Below are positions 47,601 to 60,500 of a DNA stretch of 64,000 bases, in pieces. The stretch lies in NCBI GenBank assembly GCA_017979445.1, contig CM030708.1, forward strand, positions 34,352,721 to 34,416,720. Reading direction: 5' to 3'. Made by a program: the position numbers and the translations under genes. The stretch's first letter is position 1, and every line of letters begins with the position of its first letter. Origin of the DNA: Akebia trifoliata. Its lineage: Eukaryota; Streptophyta; Magnoliopsida; Ranunculales; Lardizabalaceae. Under the pieces are notes generated by a model. That model made no database searches and was not told where the DNA came from. It worked only from the letters and a program-made list of their open reading frames with translations.

Positions 47601-48288
47601 AAGATAATTATTTTCCTGAATAATGATTTTCTGAATACTCTACTGACGTGGCATGAGCATGGAATCATAGATCTTTTTTCCTAGGATACACAAGTGCACA
47701 TTATTTATGAGAATGTGCAAGTGTATATCCCGAGGAAAATATTTATGATTTCTGTATCTGTGCCACGTCAACCGGGTGAAGAAGACTTTCTAGTTAGAAA
47801 ATCAGCACTCTTAAATTTTCCCAGCAAACAAACATGATTGCTTCATCTCTAACATAATTTATGTTCTATTGCTAATGGACTAAAAACATTGTAAAACTTA
47901 CCAACTTATTCTCTGTCTTCCCATCTGCCACTGCTCCATATTTGGTTACAACAAAAACTCCACGTGAATTGGATCCTTGGGTCGATCCGTGGCTTCTTGA
48001 ATCCAGTTCAGGGGTTGAATCTGGTGCAGCGGGTCCTAAAAAATCGTCTTTGGATGCAGGACCAGTAGCTGAAATTGGTGTGGTGGGTCCTAAAAAGTCA
48101 TTTTCGGGTATTGGAGCAGGAGCTGAATCTGGTGCAACCGATCCTAACAAGTCGTCTTCGGATATTGGAGCAGGAGTTGCATCGAGTGTGGCAAGTTCTA
48201 ACGGATCATATATTGGATATATGGCATTGACGCAAATAACCAAACCTATCAAACAAATATTAGCTACCAAATTCTTGCTTGAGTCCAT
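44679..48288 (-). CDS. Polygalacturonase (glycoside hydrolase family 28), secreted
   Basis: Five exons in phase, 501 codons: 48288-47902, 46106-45786, 45710-45421, 45270-45045, 44960-44679. It hydrolyses alpha-1,4-galacturonan (pectin) in the cell wall. The chosen ATG gives a signal peptide (LVANICLIGLVICVNA). A ~90-residue spacer with three 18-residue repeats (DATPAPISEDDLLGSVAP type) follows, then the beta-helix from VTKYGAVADGKTENK. Catalytic motifs: NTD (284-286), DD (307-308, VGDDCISIG), GHG (329-331, CGPGHGIS), and RVK (364-366, NGVRVKTW) in place of the usual RIK. An upstream in-frame Met (48417) would put 43 residues before the signal peptide, so I prefer 48288. The catalytic residues are complete, so it is probably active. 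Confidence 0.92.
46738..46940. repeat. 66-bp tandem repeat, three copies, in polygalacturonase intron 1
   Basis: tgtttgattgcacgacaaat starts at 46741, 46807 and 46873, giving a period of exactly 66 bp, nearly identical, with a degraded fourth start near 46936. Each unit contains aaaatggtttgccgtgg. Since 66 is divisible by 3, long spurious frames arise on both strands. Just downstream, agatttgctgc and gcagcaaatct (~46990-47018) form a small hairpin. Confidence 0.9.
47640..47812. mobile_element. atctaYggttct foldback in polygalacturonase intron 1
   Basis: Arms with gacgtggcatgag, ggaatcatagatct and aggatacacaagtgcaca are mirrored by tgtgcaagtgtatatcccga, atttatgatttc and gtgccacgtca. It ends in ttagaaaatcagcactc like its relatives. 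It is ~90 bp from the exon 1 donor. Confidence 0.6.
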
Positions 48289-49318
48289 GATTTCCTTGTT
48301 GATGCAACCTATGGTCGAACCCGTGGGAACTTTTTGGACACAGGGACTCGACCCGGACCCCTTATGTGAGCTTGCTTGATGAAATAACCTCTCAAATGTA
48401 AGATAATTTATAGTCAAGTTTCAATGAGTTAATTTCTAAATCTAGATGCTTTGAGATCAAACGTTTTGCAACGTTTTAGGGGGAGTTTTCTTTTTATGTT
48501 TTAACTGCATTTGACCAACTTAACATTGATTTGCTCTACAGTTATTGGTGCTGCTCTCCCTTTTACTTGCAAATTTTTTGTGGGGTTGTGTAATTATGAT
48601 TTGGTGGATACTTGAGACACCCCAACCACTGTGTTTTCAAACTGGTGACAAACCCCTTTACGATCAATGTAAAAAGTGACCATATATGTGCACAAGCGAA
48701 CCAACCTTGCGATCTCGGAAACCAAAGCGAACCTGATTGATTTGGGGGTCCACAGGAGCTTATTGGGTGGGGGGGGGACAAGACAACACCCCTACATGGA
48801 AGGACTGGGCCGAAGCATGTGGAGATATGAACTAGGCGACGTGGAGGAGAGAAATGCCCATTTAGATACCATGATAAATATGGTGGTCTAACCCAAAATC
48901 AATTGACAATGATTGGAGAGAGCTGGGAGCTTCTAAGGGGATAGACAAGGCAATGAACGTCCGATGTGGGACTACGTCAACACGAGCTAAGAAACAAATT
49001 ATCTCTACCTACCCCTATGAACTGGGTTCATTCATTATCTTCCAGACAATACTAGATTAATCATATTTTTAGTTACATCAACATGCATTTAGAATTTAAC
49101 TTAAGATAGGATATTTTTTAATTTTTTATAAATAACCAAGAACAAAACTTGTTTCAACCATTAAAGTTTTATGAAAATTTATAGCTAGATGGTTTCTTTG
49201 AAAAGCATTATTAAACAACTAAAATTTCCCACAAAGTGCTAAATATCAAACACAATCAAAATATATAGGAAAAAATGTATGTAAAAAAGATGAATCTCCA
49301 CCCAAGTCTAGCATGCAA
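48289..49318. other. Intergenic region between polygalacturonase and XH gene
   Basis: No gene was recognised. At ~48875-48990 a reverse-complement copy of the 11.1-kb LTR/TRIM-like repeat is present (caatgaacgtccgatgtggg, actacgt; upstream cccaaaatcaattgacaat). The polygalacturonase promoter should lie at the left end. Confidence 0.45.
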
Positions 49319-49600
49319 CCAATGTTTATTATAAATATAAACTACTAATTTATTAGCAGTCTTCCCAATATCTATGGCAAGTTTATTACAAAGGAGCATA
49401 CAAACTCCCAATGTTTATTATAAATATAAACTACTAATTTATTAGAAGTCTTGCCAATATCTATGGCAAGTTTATTACATGCCAATAACTATGGCAAGTT
49501 TATTACAAAGAAGTCCCAAGCACCTTTCCTAGGAGCCTAGCATACAAACTCCCAGTGTTTATTATAAATATAAACTACTAATTTATTAGAAGTCTTGCCC
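49319..49600 (-). repeat. Three copies of the XH-gene 3' end
   Basis: tgtttattataaatataaac, tactaatttattagmagtct and tkcc occur at ~49322, ~49411 and ~49554. The last overlaps the XH-gene stop codon (TAA inside cttctaataaatta on the minus strand). Smaller repeats of ctatggcaagtttattac lie between. It looks like repeated duplication of the gene's terminal codons and 3' UTR, including an AATAAA-like word. Confidence 0.85.
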
Positions 49601-52028
49601 CAACATAGCCACTGCCTCTTTCAGCGTTGCCTTCCTTCCTTCCTCATAGTTCCACAGTTCCTCTACAACACATCGTCCAGTAGGATTGTATTCATTTAGC
49701 TCCATCAATGCTTTGGAAACAGCGTTGTGCACCTCATCGCCAAAATCATACTTCAGCTGCTTCAGCTTCTCATCCTCCTCATCTATCATTTCCTACACGC
49801 AATCAAGTTTATTATATATATATATATTTGCTTATCGTGGGTATCCCCACCCTTCGGGTAAGACTAATCGCACAAATCGTTTTTTGCTCACAGAATCCTC
49901 AGTGCTTACAACGGTAGTTTTGTAACTACCAAGGGTACTTTTGTAAATTAGGAATACCATTCAATACACATGGGTACATGTGATTGGTGGATCCTAGATT
50001 TTTTATACCAAATTTTTTTTCCTAATCTCACGCTCACACACCGTCCCTTTGAAAATTTCTATGTCGGGTGGCCCCAAGTAATTCATTGCTTCATGAGGTT
50101 TTAAATACTTGACCTACCCTCCGTGAGGAGCTTATCAAGTAATCATGCATTAGATATAGAATTGTGATAATTTGACTCCCCCACGTGGCCTAATCAAAAT
50201 ACTTTTCTGATGTGACATATGCTAGAACCATAGATTTTTTACCTCAGGATACACATATGCACATCCTTGTAAATATGTGCAATTATGTATCCCGAGGCAA
50301 AAAGATCTATCGTTCTAGTACATGCCAGCCAAATCAGGAAAATATTATGAGTATGTCATGTGGGGGAGTAAATCAGATTCCTGATTTTCTAACTAGAAAA
50401 TCTTCGCTCCGGCAATATTTAGCTGATGTGGCATGGACATAGAATCATAAATTCTTTTTCTCGGGATACATAATTGACATTCCCAAAATATCTATGCAGT
50501 TATGTACATTGAAGAAAAGAATCTATGATTCTGTATACATGCCACGTCAGCAGAGCATGGATCAAGTGAAGATCATTATTCTTCAAATTAAATTGACTTT
50601 CAAAAGTCTATATGCCATAAAGAATAGGATTTTGAGATACCTGAGGGATACCATCATTATCAACTATTTTGAAAGGACGCCATTCAGGGTCTCCCAAATT
50701 GCCTACCCACAGCGAGAAAAGTTTTGTACATTCCTCTTCTGCCACGTCAGAAGGAAAATATTTTCCATAGCATGCAACCTGAAATGGCTTAATGTCAAGC
50801 TCCCCCATTCTTTTAACTCCAATCACATCGCCTCCCCATCCGTCCTTACAAGCCTATAAACAAGATGAACATTTCTTGGTTAGTAAATAATAATTGGAAG
50901 ATTCTAACTTTATAGTTTTCTTCAAAAATTGCCTTAAAAGCCTATATATATTTTTTAATTATCAAATTCAGTTCTTTTTTTTTTCTTGTTTGTGCTCAAC
51001 CCAAAGTATATTTAAGTTGCATGGTGTAGACAAGCAAGGGTTTTATTGTCATTGTTCAATGGATTTTTGCAAATAAATTTAGACTTTTGAGATTGATATT
51101 TATAAAAAATACAACGACATAAAAGCGTTTGCTTTCTACCAAATCTCTAGGTTGACAATGCAAATTCATGCAAAATCAAGAAGAGTCGGTGATGATACGA
51201 CACCCCTCTCTGACATACATGCCTCATTACAAAACTATAGATTATTTTCCTTGGGATATGTATAACTATACATCTTTTCTAGTGTATCCCAAGAGAAATG
51301 ATCTACGGTTCTGTGATGGGGGTGTATGTACGGTGTTAGAAAATAATTACACAACCAAGAATTATCAGCAAAACCAACCCCTTATAAAAATTAAAAACAA
51401 TTGTATTGGACCATTGGAGTCTATGTAGAGCTATATTAACAAAATCAAGAATACTCACATTTATAAATTCTTGACGAGCTTCAGTTATCTCATCACTGTT
51501 CTGACGCTCTTTCTCTTCTAGAACTTGATTTAGAGCCCTGACCCCTTCAATTTCTTCTTTCAACCCTTCTATTTTTTCATTTAGTGCATCTAAATTGGGC
51601 TGCATTTACAATATTCTATTTCAATACCAAAACCAAGAGTCATACAAGAAGACCACAGTCAAGGGGTTCAGCAATTTGATAATGATCTCAAACACTCATA
51701 GAAATCTCGATTCCAAAGCAAGATCTCATAATAAAAATTAGAACCCAAAAAACAAAAACAAAAAAAAACACTAGTCGTCATGGTTTTAAAACTCATTTTG
51801 AAGTCATCTTGTTCAACAATGAGAAAAATGATATATGGTTTTAAATCTCGTCTGATATATTTGACTTGTCTATCCATCTTGGTTGGATGAGTTGTCTCGG
51901 TCTCGGACGAGATTTAAAATCATGCTATTCGTACCGGGGAGGGAGAGAGAGAGAGAGAGACTTACCTCTATTATTTCTTTGGACGAGGATGGAGTATCCT
52001 TTCCTTTGGAACCGCCCTCAGTAGACAT
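49586..52028 (-). CDS. Short XH-domain protein related to FACTOR OF DNA METHYLATION / IDN2
   Basis: Four exons in phase, 207 codons: 52028-51966, 51599-51459, 50853-50641, 49792-49586. Residues 1-21 (MSTEGGSKGKDTPSSSKEII) are a polar leader. Residues 22-68 form a coiled coil (LNEKIEGLKEEIEGVRALNQ, LEEKERQ). Residues ~69-207 are an XH domain: VIGVKRMGELDIKPFQVAC, FSLWVGNLGDPEWRPFKIV, DEVHNAVSKALMELNEYNPT, GRCVVEELWNYEEGRKATLK. FDM and IDN2 proteins of RNA-directed DNA methylation are ~600-650 residues, with zf-XS and XS domains ahead of a long coiled coil; both are absent here. The start and all junctions are clean, so it reads as a real small gene. A role in RdDM is inferred only from family. 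Confidence 0.85.
50160..50555. mobile_element. Two abutting foldbacks in the XH-gene intron 3 region
   Basis: Unit ~50160-50378 has tttgactcccccacgtggcc at the left, gtcatgtgggggagtaaatc at the right, and a core with ccatagattttttacctcag against ctgaggcaaaaagatctatc-like complement. Unit ~50385-50555 has tgatgtggcatgg/ccacgtcagca arms and a catagaatcataaattc core. Both belong to the atctaYggttct group and lie between XH exons 50853-50641 and 49792-49586. A diverged unit is at ~51180-51340, in the preceding intron. Confidence 0.6.
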
Positions 52029-54660
52029 TGTGGCTATCTCTTCTCTTCTACTCTCACAATAGATGAGAGAGACGTTGGGTTGCAGAATCTATGCATGCAT
52101 GAGACTCGATATTTATAATGCCATATATTAAGGAAAATGAAAATTCTAATGGTGGGAGACGAGATGGTGAGACGGGAACAAGATACTAATTTCTTTTACA
52201 AAAACCCTCCTTCTAAGCTGACACGTGGTTTTTTATATTTATTTCACATCCCTTCTTTTTCGATAATATTTGAAATACCTCATGGAGACACCACGTGTAA
52301 TTCATAGGAGCGTGTTGTACCGAAATTTTGAAGAGCGGGATGGACACTTCAAATTTTTTTCCAAACAAATGAGAGCCGCAACGATTGATGATCCAAGGAT
52401 GCATCGTTTAGTTAAGAGTCGTTATAACCTGACTCCCCCACGTGGCATACTCGAAGAGTTCTACCGAAATTTTAAAGGGCGGGAAAGCCACTTCATTTTT
52501 TTCCAAACAAATGAGCTGCAATGATTGATTAAGGACGCATCGTTTTAGTCAGTAGTCGTTATAACCGGACTCCCCCACGTCATACTCAAAATACTCTTGT
52601 GACGTGGCATATTCTAGAACTATAGATTTTTTGCGTTGGGATACACATATGCACATCTCATAAATATTTGCAGCTGTGTATCTTAAGGAAAAAGATTTAT
52701 GGTTATAGACCTCGTACATGATACGTCAGGAGAGTATTTTGAATATGCCACGTGGAGGAATTAGAATCCCAAAATCATTATTCATTAGTCAAATCTTTTA
52801 CGTGTATGGTAATATCAAAGGGTACTTGAGAACGTGTGCCGATACTCACATGTTAAATGCAATAGAAATTGCATATTGTATCGAAAATGCCCTAAAAAAA
52901 ATCCTTTTTTTATACCAAACTTACTATCCATTCATCCATATACATTAGTAGACATTAACTCCAACATGCATACATACACGTTTACGTAATTTCAATGCAA
53001 TTAATTGTGAAATTACATAATCTATCAAAGTTGGTGGTTTCTCACATCTTTATCTAAAGTGAAAAAAAAAAAAAAAAAAACCTTGAAATTTTTAATTTTA
53101 ACATGGAGTGTCCAAAATAATTAAAATTTTTTTGACGTGCCCCTAAAAATATGAGGGCCTTAGAATTTCTTGAAGTATCAATAAAAATTTTCATTAAGAA
53201 ATCATACCCTTTAAGTACCAAAGTTGGTGATTTCTCACATCTTTACCTGCGAACAATGTACGTATTAAGGAATCATACCCTTTAAGTACCATATGCGGGA
53301 GATTTTTTGGATCTCCCACCCCTTGAGATACGAGTTACAATTGATGATCAACTCATGTCATCTTCTTCGATGTAACTTCTGAGTTCTGGTTGTCTCTTCT
53401 GATGATGCATCAGAATCTTTGATCATAGCTTGATATTGCTTTAATCTGAAAAGACATCGATGTGATACTCACCAAAGAACCTCCAACGATCAAACTAGAT
53501 CTTAGATAAATTGCAAATCAAAAAGAAGAAAATAAGTGTAAGAGAGTTCTTTTTTGTGGCTTGTGTCTTGGATTTGAATAGGAGATGTTCTCTATTTATA
53601 GAGTAGTTTCTTAAAAGGTGATCAATAACTTAGTTGTAATCTTCTACGTATATTGTCTAGTATTTATGATAATAAAAGATCTTAATGACATTGAAGACAC
53701 ACTCCTCTCGATTCTTTTAACTTACATGAGGAGTGGACTTAATGTATAACGGGTCTAACTCGGTGGCTTTTTAATTTTCGAGTCAACTCAGTCGTGTTAT
53801 GTATCTGCCACTCTTTTTATTGTTGATAATTCTCTTGCTTCTTATCTTGTTAGTTGCTATAATGATTTGACCTAAAGAGATTAATCCACTTTGTATTGGG
53901 ATTTAAATTAAATGTTTGTATCTTTTGAGGTCATGTTATAGAAAGGAATGGAATTTATGAAGAGTCGAACCCTTTTTGATGGATGAAATTAAAGTTAAGA
54001 GAGAGGGGACTGAACCCTCTTAGTATTAGAAGAGAAGGAGGCCGAACCATCTTGGTGTTAAAAGAAGAAGTTGAACCCCTTGGAGTTGAATCTTCATAGA
54101 GGAAAAGGAAGAAGGGAGAAGGTTGAACCTTCATAAAGGAAGAGAAATAAGTAGAGGAGAAAGAAGAGGGAGAGGATGAGAACAATGACCTGAACCCTCT
54201 AAAATGTTAGAGAAAAGAAGAAGAAGAAAATGAGCTAAGCCATCTCTTTGAGTGAGATGTCTTTTTAGTGGGCCCACCTCATTTTAATATTTTATTCGGA
54301 TCAGATCTTTTGGGTCGAACCTTGCTTCGTTTGCATTCAATCTACTTATATTAGTAATTTTGCTTATCCCAATGAGAAAATATTTTTTGCTCCTAAGCCA
54401 TCAATAAAATCCTAAAACATTAATGCTTTAGAGGTCAATGTTTCCTATTGGTATCAGGCGATACATATTGATATTTTGAAACCATTAAGACATCTTCTTT
54501 TATGGTTTAACCATTAGATGATCCTCAAGATTACGCATTGTGAATCTCATAGAATGATTCAATGGCTTAGATTATAGATGATAGACTTATAAATATGCCC
54601 AAAACACAATTATACAAAGCAAATCATAAAAACCTTTAAACATAATCAACTAAAAATTCT
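52029..54660. other. Gene-free stretch upstream of the XH gene
   Basis: At ~52425-52775 there is a foldback of the atctaYggttct group, with a partial direct duplication of its left end (cgttataacctgactccccc / cgttataaccggactccccc). At ~53260-53830 the sequence looks like an LTR fragment (caaagaacctccaacgatca, aactagatct; a tctatttatagag box), but no partner was found. At ~53940-54240 there is purine-rich sequence with repeated gaaccctct/ttggtgtt words. No coding sequence was recognised. Confidence 0.45.
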
Positions 54661-57180
54661 TGAATCTTGAAGTTTGGAAATCAACTTGAGAAATGTGAAG
54701 CCTTTCGAGTCGGATATGGATTAATGATTTTTGACCCGAGTTGGATCCGGGTCGAATATGGACATTCGTATATCTGAATGCTATATTACTTTGTATGTTA
54801 TACTTTTCAAGTTATCTTTTATCAACTAACAAGTGTTGGGCACAGTTGAAAATGCCCCTATTCTTCAAAGGGAAATGTCTTGAGTTCAAGTCACTTTTTG
54901 GTTGTATTTTTAGTAATATTTCTTGAAATAATTTGAAATTATTCGATCCAATCGATCCAAATCAATTAATTCGGTCAGATCTGATCTGGATATAGGTTTG
55001 TTTTGATTCGGGTCGATCGAATCTAGATATAGATTTTATGAAAATAAAAAGATTCGAATATGACTTGAGCTAGTAGGATTTGAGTCGGATTCAGATCTAG
55101 ATCTGGACCTAGATAAAAATCTAATATGGATATATGCATATTCGATTCGAACCCAACCCATTTTAAGCCCTATTTTTTATGTAAGATGGGTGGCAGTGGA
55201 TGAGTATATAAAGCGATAATATGATTAAAAAAAATGGGTTGACGGGATAAATGTGCCCTTCGACTTGAAAAGGTTGCAACTTTTGACTCGATTGTGAAAT
55301 AAATAGTAAGATCTATTATCAAAATCAGCCCATTGAGCTTTGCATGAAGGTAGCCTAGCTGCCTATGTTGATAAGGTTTTCAGAATAAAAGTGAAAGAAG
55401 CCATTTTTTTGGGATCAAACTATATTACTTTTGAAAAATTACTTTTTTTTTTGTTGTTGTTGTTGTTGTTAAATTCCTATTTGCAAATTTTGAGTGCTAA
55501 TATATTTACAAAAAAAAATAACTACTAGCAATCTAAGATTAGTAGAAAAGTTTTAATCAAGTTGAAAATTCTCTAATTTGGATAATTAGTAAAAGGGAAA
55601 AATGGGGTTAAAGTTGCAATCTATTCAATCAATTGTAAGGAAAATTTAATTGGCATTCTTATTATTATGATTATTCATGATTTTAGTAATAAAAAAAATT
55701 ATTATTTTTTGTTTATAAAATTACTATCTTGTTTTACTTCGTAAATTCAAGGTAAAACCAGTGATCTTCTTTGTTTAACTATGATATCATTGTAAATCTT
55801 TAACCATGATTTTTTTGTTTGAAAGATCAATACATATTCTTATGATTTAGTTCTTATAGAGGCCTTTTTGAACTTCCACTCATCAAGAAGAGAATTGTCG
55901 TCTGATTGTAGGTTTGATTTAAAGATTTTTCTTCTTTGTTGGTGCTGAGTTGGTTGACTTCTTATGATAGTTGGCTTGATCTTAACCTAATGATCTTCTT
56001 CATTTGTTGACATTGATTAATAGTCACTTTTTCGCCACTTTTTGATCAATAGAAGGACGAGATATCGGTGTGGTGCCTACTAAAAATGCTCTGATGGTCA
56101 AGTTAGTTTTTAGATAAAAAAAAAAATGAACGAAAAAGAAGATGAATTGTGCTCAGATTTAGAGATCATGTCTCAACCAAGCCAACCAACCAACCTCGTT
56201 ATTTAATTTTGAGAGTTTATACTTATAGGCAAGCCTTAGAGACATGTGTTATGACATTACTTGTCTAAGAATATGATGAGCTAGGTATTAAGATGTCCTT
56301 CAGTGTTTTGAAATATTAATCCATCACTTATAAGAAAACATTTGAGTGCGATAGGTAAGTGTTGTAAATCATTAATCTAAAGTAGAGAAATGAAGAATTC
56401 TTGCATATGACGTTCCATCAATCTGATAAGATCTTATCTACATCTTATTTAATGCGAAAATGTATGCTTGACTTTAGATACATACTAGGAATTATATATG
56501 TGCTAGGGACCAAGTTAAATACAAGCTCAAGATTAAATTAGATATGAGTTCAGGTTTAGATCATATATGAATTCGAGATTAAATCATATACGAATTAAAG
56601 ATTATATCAGATATGAGCTTGAATTTAGGTCAAATGAACTAAGGATTAGACACGAGCTCTACTTTAGGTCAAATACAAGCTCATGATTAGATAAAAAATG
56701 AGCTAGGGATCATATATGAACTTGAGTTTATGTCAAATACGAGTTATGGATAAGATCATAAACGACCTAGAGACCAAATTAGATATGAGCTAGAGATCAG
56801 ATATACACTTGGGATTATGTCCTTATGTAAACACTCAGATGTGAATTGCTTTAACATATCGATTTAAATAAGTTTGGGAACTCAGGCTCTTCCTTTTTCA
56901 TGAGGATAATTTCATATTTTTGAGGTATATGTTACAACCTTAACGTGGGACAAAAAATATTATCAAAGTTTTCTACATTGTTCATCAATTAAACCACTGG
57001 AAAGGAATATAAATGAAGTTTTTTTCATACAATATTCTCCAAATAAATCAGACTACATAAATTAATAAAATTATAAGAAAAAATCAACAATTATTATTAT
57101 TATTATTTCGGAATAAAAAAACAAGATCTTTGAAAAGAGATTGAAGATAACATAGTTATTACCGTCACATTTTTATATTC
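54661..57180. other. Gene-free stretch with dispersed repeats and a degenerate minisatellite
   Basis: ~54720-55175 is a relative of the 27700-28130 repeat (gtcttgagttcaagtca, then gatccgggtcgaat-type words). ~55880-56110 has gtgcctactaaaaatgctct, then gatggtcaagttag, a common plant repeat. ~56490-56830 is a run of ~20-25-bp degenerate units of the type agatatgagctWgRgattag. No gene was recognised. Confidence 0.5.
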
Positions 57181-57196
57181 GGTATTTTTTATTGAT

Positions 57197-57298
57197 TCAG
57201 GATCCAGCACAGTGTCCCGTTATTACAAAATAGGAACGGTGTCTATGCGGCAAGCTTTAGTTCGTAATTAAAACACCTCGAAATACTAACAAGCCGTG
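57197..57298. repeat. Single arm of the gatccaga MITE family near the IBR3 promoter
   Basis: ggatccagcacagtgtcccg followed by ttattacaaaataggaacgg and tgtctatgcggcaagcttta resembles the left arm of the element at 25046. It lies ~290 bp upstream of the IBR3 ATG. A (GA)-rich 5' leader (agagatagagacagagatag) precedes the ATG at ~57545-57575. Confidence 0.5.
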
Positions 57299-57585
57299 CA
57301 CACAGTCGAATGTATTTATTCACCAATCAAAATGTGGTGCATCAGCTTAGGACATAAATGGGGAACAGCAAATATTTGATCATCAATTTTGAACTTATCC
57401 TCTGAAGTCTAAAGTCATATGTAACAATTTCGGGTTCACCATACGAGTAAGCAGTACGACTCTTTCGGGTTTTCTGTCGCGACGGAACACTCGATCCTTC
57501 TTCTTCGAAGTACGGTTCCATCATAAAGATCGATCGCACAGACACAGAGATAGAGACAGAGATAGAGAGAGAAGAGAACGATTCC

Positions 57586-60500
57586 ATGGCGAGTCGCACA
57601 TCGGATCTTCTGGGATTGGTACAACCGGCTCATGGGTTCAACGTCGATGCCTTGTCTCGATACGCGCAAGCAAATGTCCATGGCTTCCCTTCTTCTCCAT
57701 CCAAACTCACTGTTTCTCAGGTCAATTTCCCCCCCTTTTTTTCTTCTTCTCTTCATTCTTGTTTTATTATTTTTTTTTTCTTATATTGTTAAACGGAATT
57801 GAGGTTCATAGATAGAATTCTATAATTCAGTTTGGTCATGGGCAATCGAATCCCACTTTTCTTATGGAAGTTAGTTCTGGAGATTCCATCAAGCGCTATG
57901 TCCTTCGAAAGAAACCTCCTGGAAAATTACTACAATCTGCCCATGCAATCGATAGAGAATTTCAGGTACTTTTGTACCAAAATTATTATTTATTCCACTA
58001 ATTGTGGATTGGATGTTCTTGAAATTTCTTTTTCTGCTCGATTTTATCTGTAAATATGATTGGGGGTAGGAAAAAAAAACGATTTTTTTGTTGCCCTCAG
58101 ACGACTCTTCTTGTTGGACTCTGTGGGCACACAAAAGTTTTCACATTAGTTATGATCATTGAAATTAACAGAAGTTTTAGCTCTAGATAGAGTTAAAATG
58201 GGGAAAATGATTCATGTTGCTGATTCGCGATATTTGGGATAATGGGTAGATGTTAGTGCTTACTTCAATTTATGAACATTTTATTGAAATGGGTAGAGAA
58301 AATTACCTCTTCTTTTTTTATAAAAAAATTCTTTTTCATACCCCATTAAATTTTTTGAATATTTTGACATGACAGGTTATGGAGGCATTAGGTGTTCATA
58401 CACAGGTTCCTGTTCCTAAAGTATTCTGCTTGTGTACTGATCCAAGTTTAATTGGAACTGCATTTTACATCATGGAGTTTTTGGAAGGACGGATATTTTT
58501 GGATCCTAAGCTACCAGTAAGATATTTTTCATGAATGCTTCTTTTCAGAGATTTCAATTTTATTGGTATGTGTCGCTGGTATTTCTTATATATACTAGAA
58601 GGTGGCATGTGCAAACACACATTTATCAAAAGGGCTTATTTCTACTTTAAAATATTGATTCAAGGGTTTGTGAAGATTACGCGGTAAAAATGACATTTTT
58701 GTAATTTTGAAAACTAAGCAACACGAGTTGCAATTTTCTTGGTTTTGACCAAAATGACCCTCGTTATTTTAAGTTTAAACTTAAAATTGGGGGCATTTAT
58801 GACCACTCAAATTTTTTATTTTTTATTTTTGATGCTAGCAGTATTAACCTGGATTGCTATTTCTAGAATCAAATCTGTTTGGTTCCAATTAATTTCATTT
58901 CTTTTAAATGATCAGGGAGTAACTCCTAATAGGAGGAGGACTATATACTGTGAAACTGCAAAAGCTTTAGCTTATTTACACAGTGTAAATGTGGATTCCA
59001 TTGGCTTGGGGAAGTTTGGGAGACGGGACAACTATTGCAAGAGACAGGTGAATTAATTTTCTGATAATTTATCTAATCTTCTGCCAGGATTTAACAGAAA
59101 ATAATTGTCATGTGACGTCCCTCTTACACTGTGGTATTGCATTAGTTCATAGGGTAAAAACTTGGCTTGGGTGAGTTAATATTTTTAATCAATTCAATTG
59201 TTGATCGCGAATTGGGGGTGAATGTGTATTACATGCATAGTGACAAACTCGGGGTTCGGGAATAATTTGGCAAGGAGAAAATCCAGAAAAAATGACTAAG
59301 TCAGGAAAAAATTGGGAAGAATTTTTTTTTGTTACTCAAGAACAATATGGAGGTGTATGGTTCATATATTAAACAAATTATGAATTTTCATATTATAAAA
59401 ACAAATTATTAAACAAATTTCCATATTAAACATAATATAAAAATGTATTTTTCAAAACTTTGCAAATAAGTTGGGATTAAATTGTCGATTGAAAGAATTA
59501 CGAATTAATTTTTCAAAAAATCGGATAATTTAGCCATTATGATTACGCAAAGGAAAACGTTCTCATGATATGTGTTGTTATACAGTTGTGAATTTCTATT
59601 GAAGGTTGTAACATCATTTACCCATGAATGGAAACATCATTTTTAAAAGATTTTGTCTATTTTAGGTAGATAGGTGGGCAAAACAATATATTGCTTCAAC
59701 TGCTGAGGGTAAAGTTGAGCGGAATCCGAAGATGCTAGAGTTGGCTGGCTGGTTACAACAGCACATCCCTATTGAAGATTCTTCGGAAGCAATAGGCGGC
59801 CTTGTTCATGGTGACTTTCGGATCGATAATCTCGTATTCCATCCCATTGAGGTTGGTACCTCAAATGCCTTCTTTGTTCATTTGAAACTACTGTTTGTCA
59901 TCCACAAGTCAGTTATTCAAGGAGAGATTTTAATTGGCACTCCAGCTTTTACTTATAACATACCAATACTTTTGAAATTACACCTTTGTTTATGTATAGA
60001 GTGGTGTGTTAATAGAAGTTCTCTTATTCAAGTATCCAAGTGATTTACATAACATGTGGATGTAGCTTCTGCTCCACATGTTAACAACAAAGAGCTCCAT
60101 GAGTTTCATTAATCATGGAAGAGATGGAAATTTGTAACATGGCTCTTTGTATCTGAGGTGACTTCTAATCTAATGCAAATGTGAGAGAAATAAATAGTTT
60201 CATGAACATGATCCTGTGATTCAATCTCACATCTAAAGAGTCACTCTTTCATGATGCAGGATCGAGTGATAGGTATTCTTGATTGGGAATTGTCAACTCT
60301 TGGAAACCAAATGTGTGATGTTGCTTACAGCTGCTTGGTACTTATTCCATCTCTAATGTTTGTCTTGCACATAACAATTCTTACTACTGTGCTGTTTTGA
60401 CCAACTTGTGATTCATTTCTTGTTGATGTCTGATTGGATTGTTTTATATGGTTCTGGTTTTGTCATTTTATCCACTTTATCTTTAACTTAGCATACATTG

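Noticed and set aside
47942..48379. 145-codon + strand open frame
   Set aside because: Antisense to the repeat-containing first exon of the polygalacturonase.
53260..53830. Complete LTR retrotransposon
   Set aside because: Only one LTR-like fragment; no second LTR, primer binding site or coding region in reach.
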